Origin: Forficula auricularia
Taxonomy: Eukaryota; Arthropoda; Insecta; Dermaptera; Forficulidae
DNA: 64,000 nucleotides
NCBI GenBank assembly: GCA_024734495.1
Contig: JALMQS010000099.1
Location: forward strand, 98,559,321-98,623,320
Reading direction: 5' to 3'
In this document: positions 56,764 to 64,000 of the stretch, in pieces
How the letters are laid out: each line of letters opens with the position of its first letter
How positions within the stretch are numbered: position 1 is the first letter of the stretch
Made by a program: the position numbers and the translations under genes
Notes under the pieces: generated by a model
What the model saw: only the letters and a program-made list of their open reading frames with translations
The model's database searches: none
Told to the model about the DNA's origin: nothing

Positions 56764-57485
56764 CAGGCTGTGGCATAAAGATCTACCACATTTTGAAGAG
56801 GTATAAAAAAATGAAAAAATTTAACTAGAAAAAACTGAATATATTTTTGAAAAGAACATAAAATAAATTGTTTTAATGTATTTTAAACATTATCAGACGA
56901 AGGGGGGGGGGGGGTGCAAAAATGAAAATTCTAACCCTTTCGACCAAACTCAACCAAATTTTGTATACATATTCTGTGGACCCCAAAAAGGCTAGAAATC
57001 CAAAAACTAACCACCCAAAATGGGGGGAGGACCAAAAATGAAAATTCTAGCCCTTTTGACCAAACTCAACCAAATTTTCTACACATATTCTGTGGACCCC
57101 CAGAGTGCTAGAAATGCAAAAACTAACCACCCAAAATGCGAGGAGGGTCAAAAATGAATATTCTAGCCTTTTCGACCAAACTATGTATAAAAAATTTTTT
57201 TAGTTTTTGCATTTCTAGCCTTCTGGGGATCCACAGAATATGTATACAAAATTTGGTTGAGTTTGGTCAAAAGGGCTAGAATTTTTTTTACCCCCCTTTT
57301 TTTGTCTGATAATGTTTAAAATACATTTAAAAAAATTACATTTTTTTTTTAAGGGCGCATCGACTGCCAGGGCCATTAGCGATTTCATTTATTTTATTTT
57401 CAAAAATATATTAAGTTTTTTCTAGTTAAATTTTTTCATTTTTTATATCTCTTCAAAATGTGGTAGATCTTTATGCCCCACCCTG
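56764..57485. mobile_element. TA-flanked TIR element nested in the hAT
   Basis: CAGGCTGTGGCATAAAGATC...AAATTTAACTAGAAAAAAC at the left is mirrored at the right (GTTTTTTCTAGTTAAATTT...GATCTTTATGCCCCACCCTG). TA lies at 56762-56763 and 57486-57487. The long TIRs (over 100 bp, the right interrupted by an extra ~60 bp near 57350) make the whole element a foldback around a minisatellite. Confidence 0.85.
56902..57290. repeat. ~116-bp minisatellite with an inverted final unit
   Basis: After a 13-G run (56902-56914), units starting near 56921, 57037 and 57153 contain AATGAAAATTCTAG, GACCAAACTCAACCAAATTT, TATTCTGTGGACCCC and AACTAACCACCCAAAATG. From about 57184 the unit appears inverted. Same unit and period as 39396-39615. 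Confidence 0.85.
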
Positions 57486-57717
57486 TATAATAATTAAATT
57501 AAAAAAATAATAATACAAAAATTAAATTAATTTGTAATTTGTAATGTTATAAGTAAGTAGAGAAAAAATATATTTTACTTCATTTATATTTTGTAAAATA
57601 AAAATATGTCTTTTTTTTAATAAAACATTAATCTTCAAACAATATGGCTCGCTTTGAAACAGTTTTATAAATTTGCGGATCCCAAAGTTAAGGTTAGTGG
57701 GCACCCCTGCTATATAA

Positions 57718-58419
57718 CATGAAGTACTATATAACTGAACTGATTATTCTTGTCTTTAGATATACATGATTGGAACTAGAACGAACGTTCCACGACATTA
57801 TATTATTGAATTATCATTGCAATCAGAATCCAGACATTCAGAATTCAAGATCATGAAGAGGAGAGAAGGTTGAGTGAATTCATTAATAAGCCTGGCGAAT
57901 ACAGCCCGCCGATCGTACAGCATAAATTAAAAAAGATCCAAATTAAAATACTAAATTTAAGCTATGGTAATTTCCTCTCCCAGTGCATCTCTCATTTAAC
58001 ACAGCTTGTTTGAAGGGAAATAATTTTCTATTTCTTAATTTCGATGTATCTACATTAATTTGCTTTTATTACTAATTGTATAAATTTGAATTTCATTTTA
58101 TAGGTATTATTATTTAACCCATTTTATGACCAAACCACCGACGATAGGAATTTACGACTTATGCTGTAGGATTAAAGGCAGGTGGGGTGTCGTTCCATTT
58201 TTGAATGTGAACTAGTGAATTCTCCTAATTAAATTATATTTCGAAACAAATACTACTCACAATGCTTTTTATATTCAACAAAATACTCGAATACTTTGTG
58301 TTTTTTGTTCTTTTTCCTATTCATGTTAGTCTTAATCTTCATTGTCAAAAGAGTAATTTTGGCTCAAACCAGCTAGATTTAAGGAGGAAAAAACTCTTAA
58401 TCTTTATGTTCTATAATTG
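57718..58419. other. no recognised feature
   Basis: AT-rich; the frame at 58262-58513 is L/F-biased and continues into the low-complexity tract. Confidence 0.45.
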
Positions 58420-58660
58420 GTTCTTAGTCTTGGTCTTGTATACCCGAAGTTTGCTTTTGTTCTTTTATAGGTTGGGCTTGATATTGTATATTGGATTTTT
58501 AGAATTTTCTTAGTATCGCTTCGTGGTCTTGCTCTTAGGCTTTGTCTTATATTCTAGAACCATGTTCTTGATCTTGTATAGTCTAATGATTTTGGACTTA
58601 CTATCTCACTATAATCTTAACACTAGTCTTGGTCTTCCCACTCCACAAGATCAAGACTAA
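58420..58660 (+). repeat. degenerate TCTTGGTCTTG low-complexity tract
   Basis: Loose tandem repetition of TTGGTCTTG/TTCTTGATCTTG, with further traces (GGTTCTGGCCTTGGTTCTGG) near 58870. Confidence 0.6.
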
Positions 58661-61079
58661 TTTTCCATATCACTAATTATTTTAGCCCATATTTTTAATC
58701 CCTGCAACCTTCCATGTAATTTTAAGGATTTTTAAGTCCATGAATTCGCATCAAGAAAATATTCTGAATATAAGTTATTTCAACACTTTCAATTAACTCA
58801 ATGATTTAGATGACATCACCTTTTTCACTGACCACGCTTATTCTAACTCTAAGATTTACTCTACTGCTGGTTCTGGCCTTGGTTCTGGTCTTGGTGGTGG
58901 GGGTCGATGGAGGGCTAAATATTAAATAAATAAATAAAGATGCACCGAACCCAGCACCTGAATATTTATTCTCATTTGTCTTCCTTAGCAGTAGCTCTGC
59001 TAATATGCATTTAATTCCTCAGCACTACACATCACCACACTATGCGATTGAGGCGAACTTTATTATTAGAACCAAGAATTTAACTGTGATGCTTTATTTG
59101 CTTATTTTAATAATTACTAAAAGCAATTTATTTTATTTTCAAAAACTCTTTTATTGGACTCTATAACTCTATCCTATGCTTTATGATGTGTTGTGAGTAC
59201 TACAGATAATAATACACTATACAAAAAAAGACGCTGACATGGATAAATACGAGTAATATAAGATATCTTTTAATATTTAAATGCCTTAAGCAATAAGTCT
59301 CTAGAGATGGATATTTATGCTAGCTAAAGAAAAGAGAGCAAACAGCACATTAGCAGATGGAATAGAGATGCAAATTGTGACTTGCGACTTCTTTCTACGA
59401 GACATAAAAGACGAAGGCGAAGACGGTGGCTGTCAACGGGCTTATATAATGCACGTGTCTCCGTGTCTCTTCGTTACTTCTAATCGAATCTATAGCTGAC
59501 TGTATATCTCATTTGACATTAAAGACTCGCGGAAGGAAAATAGACACAATGCTGGAAAAAAAGAAAAAAGTCTATCAAAAGAAAGAACATGAAAAAGAAC
59601 ATAATGGCAAGTCATTTCAAGGGTGGGTCTTGTTATTTTTATATATAATTGTATATACATGATACGCAGATTCGAATTTATGTATGGTTATAAAAAAGAC
59701 GAAAAAACTCTTTTAAAAATTCTTCTCAGCTTCTTAATCAGAAACAAACTTAAATGTCTATTGTAGTTTAAAATGGACACTACTACTTCGATGGTATAGA
59801 GTGGAAAACAAATTAACATAAGCATTAAAAAATTATTTTTTCTTACAATTCTGTAATTATGGATAGCGATTTTTTCTTTCTTGTATTATTTTAAACATTA
59901 AAATTCGCAGTTGAAGTTTTACATGAATAATGACAACATGTTTTCGCGCTTTATCATTGAATTGCAAATATACCATAATATCTGTTGTTTTTAGATTTTA
60001 ATTAACCTCTGAATTTTAAAATATTTTTTAATCTATTTAAGTAAATAGTTGTTATTTACACTAAATTTCGAAGAACATTACCCTGAAGTTTCTCATTTTC
60101 TTAATCACATATCATGAGATACGTTCCGCAAATTTAAATATGCTATTTGTTTTCATAACTCTAAGCTTGGGGTCTCTCACTTGACAAATAGGTTAATAAA
60201 AGAATTTCAATATCACTTGCTGTTCTATTGGTCCAAAACACTTTGCATCATCAGAGTTGATTTTAAATTCGAAACCTGACACGAGATTCAATCCTATGGA
60301 CAAATAGACAACATTGTATCAATACTAATAAGGCTCCGTTTTACTTTTCAACGGAATCCCAAAACCCAACGCCTTCTATTAGGAATGTGTGAGATTAATA
60401 AAAAGGAATAATTAAAAACAGATCTATTACCGATATATACTAGGGACTAAAATAATATCGGATGTAATTAAGAAAAATACATCGCACATTAATATTTAAA
60501 AAATAAAATAATTATTGTAACCGCCTCCTGGAGCTTCTATCTCATAGGAGAAGAAAAAAATGTTAATTTCACTTTGTCACTTTTAGGCGGAAGGAATCGA
60601 TGCCGTTAATATTTTGAAACCAAATTTAGAACAAAAAACTGGAATTATGGTCCCCAGCGACCAAAAAGTGACTTAAAATCCATTGGTCCGTGCTTACGTA
60701 TGTACGTCGGGAGAACTATTTGACCCTTGAGGACTTTTTTCAACTTAGTAATTATCGAGTGGTGTGATGGAGTCAATTCTGGACACGAAAATAGATCTCA
60801 AGTATTTAGAACAGTAAATTTCGGCCGTGTAACTCATGCTTCTTTTAACTTAACACCTTTAGTCCAGATCCTAAGATGCTTTTAATTCGATGATTTTAGA
60901 AGCTAAAATTTTGACGTTTGACACACCATTATGAAATTAATGCATTAGTCAAAAAATATGTAAATATTTATCTGAATCTGAACTGGTCTAAATCAATTAT
61001 ATAATAATTAAACACCATCATCTATATATCTAGAGAATGAAAAATCTTGGTCAGCTATATTTGGAAATTAGACAACGGT
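58661..61079. other. no recognised gene
   Basis: Mostly AT-rich. At 59400-59470 a GC-raised patch holds GGGCTTATATAATGCACGTGTC, a TATA-like box beside an E-box, but nothing downstream confirms a promoter. Confidence 0.4.
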
Positions 61080-61265
61080 GTTAAAAAAATTCTAAATTTA
61101 CTATGTGCTTACAATACAAATAGATAGGAATTTTAGAAGATTGCTTATAGTAAAAAAATACTATATTAAATTAGTAAAATCACATTAACTCATTGTAATA
61201 TTACTAAAAAGTTTTTAGACCGGACCTATTTTTTATAGTAAAATTATGTTAGAAATTTTTAACAA
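61080..61265. mobile_element. diverged, shortened copy of the 42.0-kb MITE, opposite orientation
   Basis: AACGGTGTTAAAAAAATTCTAA...TATTACTAAAAAGTTTTTAG...CCTATTTTTTATAGTAAAAT...TTTTTAACAATG matches the complement of 42029-42318 with an internal deletion. Confidence 0.7.
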
Positions 61266-61465
61266 TGGGTTTATAAGATATTTTGAACTTCAAATTAAAT
61301 TATTTGATCTTCAAGTTCAGAGCCCAAGATACTTTTTCTACATAGTGATTTAAAAAGTTAAAATTTTGTCATTTGGCTCCTAAATTCCTATTAAATTTGT
61401 CCATGTAAAAACAAATGCAAATATGAGAGATTTTAAGTTACCGATAGAAATAGATTTAAATTTTC

Positions 61466-61690
61466 TTAGAAAATCATAAGAGAGTGTCATCTATTAGATC
61501 CGATGGAATGGATTATTTTTAATTATATGTCAGAAGGGTTGTTTTTCATCCCTCGGGAGTCGAAGCCGGATTACTGTTACTGGCACTTGGGCTCGATTCC
61601 CAAGGGGATGAAAAACAACCTTTCTGACATATATTAAAAATAATCCATTCCATCGGATCTAATAGATGAGACTCTCTTATGATTTTCTAA
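61466..61690. repeat. 225-bp foldback with tRNA-like loop
   Basis: Arms of about 87 bp (TTAGAAAATCATAAGAGAG...GGAATGGATTATTTTTAAT...TTTTTCATCCC) pair with few mismatches. The ~50-base loop contains CACTTGGGCTCGATTCCCAAG; GGCTCGATTCC (61590-61600) differs from box B consensus GGTTCGANNCC at one base, and CTTGGG/CCCAAG forms a T-arm-like stem. Confidence 0.85.
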
Positions 61691-61744
61691 AAAAAACAAA
61701 AACAAATGCAAATATTTTACTGTACCGGAATTAGTCTAGTCTAG

Positions 61745-62130
61745 GAGGGCTAGGCTGAGATTGAAGGCTTTCGAAATGTACTGCAATAGAAGAATGATGA
61801 ATATCAAATGGATGGATACATGGATAGAATTACAAAAAAAGTAGTACTTGAAAGAATCGGAGAAAGAAGAACTCTGTGGAAGAGTCTGAGGAAGAGAAGA
61901 GGTTCAATGATGTGGCTCACACTGAGACATGGGGGATTGCTTAGGGAGGTCTTAGAGGGGGAGATGGGAAAGTAAAGGAGAAGGCCCAGATTATAATATT
62001 TCTACCAAATAATTGGTGATATGGGATCCGAGACATTTAAAGAGATCAAAGAGCTGGCATGGGATGGGACACCGAATGGAGACGGCTGGCTGTCTCAAAC
62101 CAGTCTTAGGACTGTGTAATCAATGATGAT
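61745..62130 (+). pseudogene. RTE-type LINE, C-terminal coding relic
   Basis: One frame reads DRITKKVVLERIGERRTLWK, SLRKRRGSMMWLTLRHGGLL and REVLEGEMGK, then a stop and RRRPRL; another gives GDMGSETFKEIKELAWDG and GWLSQTSLRTV before the tail. The order D-R-(I/V)-(T/S)-N-x-x-V-L-x-R-(I/V)-x-E, L-W-K-x-(I/L)-x-x-R-R, G-H-x-L-R-H, G-L-L, (I/V)-x-E-G is the typical C-terminal region of RTE-type ORFs, downstream of the catalytic domain. Two or more stops or shifts show it is dead. The 3' end has a short GAT tail (62122-62136). Confidence 0.78.
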
Positions 62131-62136
62131 GATGAG

Positions 62137-63264
62137 GTTCATGATTAAATGTCTTCGTATATATAGAGAAAAGGAAAAATCGAATGTTCGTTGATAAATC
62201 GTAGTCAGCCGAATTTGGCAATTGGACAAGGCTTGGACCCTAAATAACTTGGGTGCCTGTATGTGAGAGAAAAGGGTCGACTTCAACCCTCTCTGCTGAC
62301 AGTTTGAAACTTGAGGTGTTAGTGGATGGGAGAGATTTAGGTAACGAGTAGGGCTTGGTCAAAAAAAAACGACCTAGGTGTCTGGTGAACAACTACGTAT
62401 CAAGCATGCAAACAGATGGGCGTGACATGTTGCCGATTTTTCGCACACGTGTTTTCATTTACTAAGAGCAATAATGATGAGCCGCTGTTTTACAACTATT
62501 GACATACATCGTCGTAAAATAGAGTTGAAATTGGATTTTCTAAAAAAAAAAAAAAAATAGTCAAATAATATAAAATAAATGTAAATTCAATAAACACAAA
62601 CAAAAGGATAGGTACTATCTTTTTTTTTTTTTTGATTTACTACTAGATTAATAAATACTGATTGTGCGTTTTTGTATGGTATTTATTTAATAACATGGCT
62701 GATATAAAATAGAAGTGAACACTGCAAGTTTCAACACTATAAACTTCAAACGACAAAAGAAATAAAAATAAACAAAAAATCTGGCGTGATTCGCCAAGAT
62801 TTATTAAAAATTCAACACTAAAATTAAATAACTACATATATTTTTAAGATTTAATAATAATAATAAAAATGTATTTATAATTTTACTCAAAAATTATTTT
62901 GACCATGTTTTTTTTTAAAAAACATTTCTAATGGGTAAGTATCTATATTTCCTCTGACAGATTTACGGCTTTTATAAAGCCTTATTGACTTTTTGAGAGA
63001 TTTCTTTTGACACACAAACTTATTATTTTTTTTTAATGCAATCAAATGCAAGAAGGGGCACACCAAGAAGATGCAGCCCCTCTGCATTACCGAAGATTAG
63101 AGTGGCGTAGATAATAAAAAAATAAACTGCAACGGATCGTTGCTAAACTTTATCCAAATTCATTTGAAATATTAATATGTTCTAGAGTAAAGTACTTTAA
63201 AATATAATTTTACTAAAAACTTTATTTAACCTTTTTTGTGGTCCCCAAGGTACTTAATTAGGAT
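62137..63264. other. no recognised feature
   Basis: AT-rich; A runs at 62541 and T runs at 62620. The frames at 62095-62286 (which overlaps the end of the RTE relic) and 62887-63087 show no domain. Confidence 0.45.
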
Positions 63265-63600
63265 ATTAAATTTCATCAAAATTGGTTAAGTCATTTTCAA
63301 GATATTTAGAAAAAACTAAAAAAGTACCCAAATAAAGTACTAATGTTTGTGGGCCGATATGTACCAAAAACTAATCAGCGCTTCATTTTGTTAAACTAAT
63401 GGTAGGTTTTCAATTTCATTTCAATCGGTGCAACGGTGTGGAAAAAATCGTGGGCCAAAAAAGCGATAACATACATACATCCATACATCCATACATCCAT
63501 CCATACGCACGCACTAAATGAAAAAATCGCCCTTTTTGGCCTCTCGACGAGACCCCATGTAATTTTTGACAAAACCGTCACGTGTTAAAATTCAACCTAT
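63265..63600 (+). repeat. probable interspersed repeat with CATACATC microsatellite
   Basis: AAATTTCATCAAAATTGGTTAAG and ATTTCATTTCAATCGGTGCAAC belong to the AATTTCATCAAAATCGGT motif class also in the 14.5/37.8 kb repeat. An (ACATACATCC)-type run at 63470-63512 follows. The frame at 63396-63581 translates the microsatellite. Confidence 0.45.
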
Positions 63601-64000
63601 ATGAATACTACAATTTGTGACTTTAATTGAGTCCATGGGTTCCGTAGTCTTTACCTGAGGACCCTTTGAAGCCAAAAAATATTATTTTGTATCTTTTTTT
63701 TATTAATGATTGATTATTATAAAAGTTTTATTAATGATTGATAAATTATAATATAATATATGATCAAATACATCAAATATTCATCTCCAGCTTAATATGC
63801 TAAATTTATTAAATAAGTTTATTCTGAATTTGAGCATTACTTATTAAATTTTTTAGTTAAACGCAGAGCAAAATAGATAATTGAACTTAGCTAAGTGTAG
63901 AATTCTTTGTATATCGTCGCCTTAGAGTGTAAACCTGTTAAATCCATTTTTATCGCATATGTCATATTTATACCGTTCGACACAAAAAGATATGCAGCAT
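63601..64000. other. no recognised feature
   Basis: AT-rich; a short duplication TTTATTAATGATTGAT at 63699-63744. Confidence 0.5.

Larger units (their letters stand above)
56665..57709. mobile_element. hAT element with 8-bp target duplication, outer shell of a three-level nest
   Basis: Starts CAGAGGTGGCCTCAACGTGG with AGCCGCATGCGGCTCTT nearby and ends GTGGGCACCCCTG; CTATATAA flanks both sides (56657-56664 and 57710-57717). Most of the interior is another element (56764-57485). No transposase. Confidence 0.9.

Noticed and set aside
63396..63581. 61-residue frame with MDVWMYGCMYV
   Set aside because: Translation of the CATACATC microsatellite.
1..64000. CRISPR array, prokaryotic operon or phage content
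   Set aside because: No regularly spaced identical repeats, no ribosome binding sites with long coding runs, and composition and repeats are those of an animal nuclear genome.

Overview
The window reads as non-genic DNA from an AT-rich animal genome, most likely an arthropod (insect or crustacean). The reasons are the low GC, abundant A/T homopolymers and TA microsatellites, jockey/CR1-like and RTE-like LINE tails, many hAT termini with 8-bp target duplications, a tRNA-derived SINE, and numerous palindromic (foldback) elements. I found no complete protein-coding gene. Nearly all open frames are short and either chance frames in AT-rich sequence or broken transposon coding relics. No rRNA, intact tRNA or CRISPR array was seen. 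The species cannot be named from this sequence alone.

Layout. 0-10 kb: the right end of an hAT element, a possible MADF-like relic, a 5'-truncated LINE tail (1.15-1.6 kb, minus), a TIR element at 4.2-5.2 kb, a foldback with a pol III box B-like loop (5.5 kb), and a second type of LINE tail (6.8-7.4 kb, minus). 10-20 kb: a hairpin at 10.06 kb, an 814-bp inverted repeat (11.2-12.0 kb), a repeat whose second copy is at 37.8 kb, a 328-bp inverted repeat (16.0 kb), a direct duplication (17.6/18.0 kb), and a complete non-autonomous hAT element (19.3-20.6 kb) holding two nested repeats. 20-30 kb: hAT transposase C-terminal relics (21.4 and 27.5 kb), a tRNA-like fragment (25.1 kb) and a short TIR element (25.9 kb). 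30-42 kb: LINE relics, a TA-flanked TIR element, a ~686-bp palindrome with almost identical arms (36.5-37.2 kb), an RTE 3' end with a GAT tail, minisatellites, a probable SINE and a 452-bp palindrome (40.7 kb). 42-54 kb: another TA-flanked MITE, a complete SINE with an 11-bp target duplication (46.84 kb), a 2.07-kb composite hAT element (47.07-49.14 kb), the best LINE reverse-transcriptase tail (49.2-49.9 kb) and a further LINE relic. 54-64 kb: a 450-bp element with perfect 33-bp TIRs, a three-level nest (hAT, then a TA-flanked TIR element, then an inverted minisatellite), a 225-bp foldback and an RTE-type coding relic (61.75-62.13 kb).

What ties the region together is repeated insertion of transposons into one another, plus many palindromes of 50-800 bp. 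Several unrelated palindrome families carry the same small motif: CTGANGA, one extra base, a GC-rich stem, then CGAAA. This resembles the conserved core of hammerhead ribozymes, and in one family GAAA is followed by C-TATA-GTC, as expected for a short stem III and cleavage site. Whether any of these cleave is unproven, and the extra base is a real departure from the canonical core.
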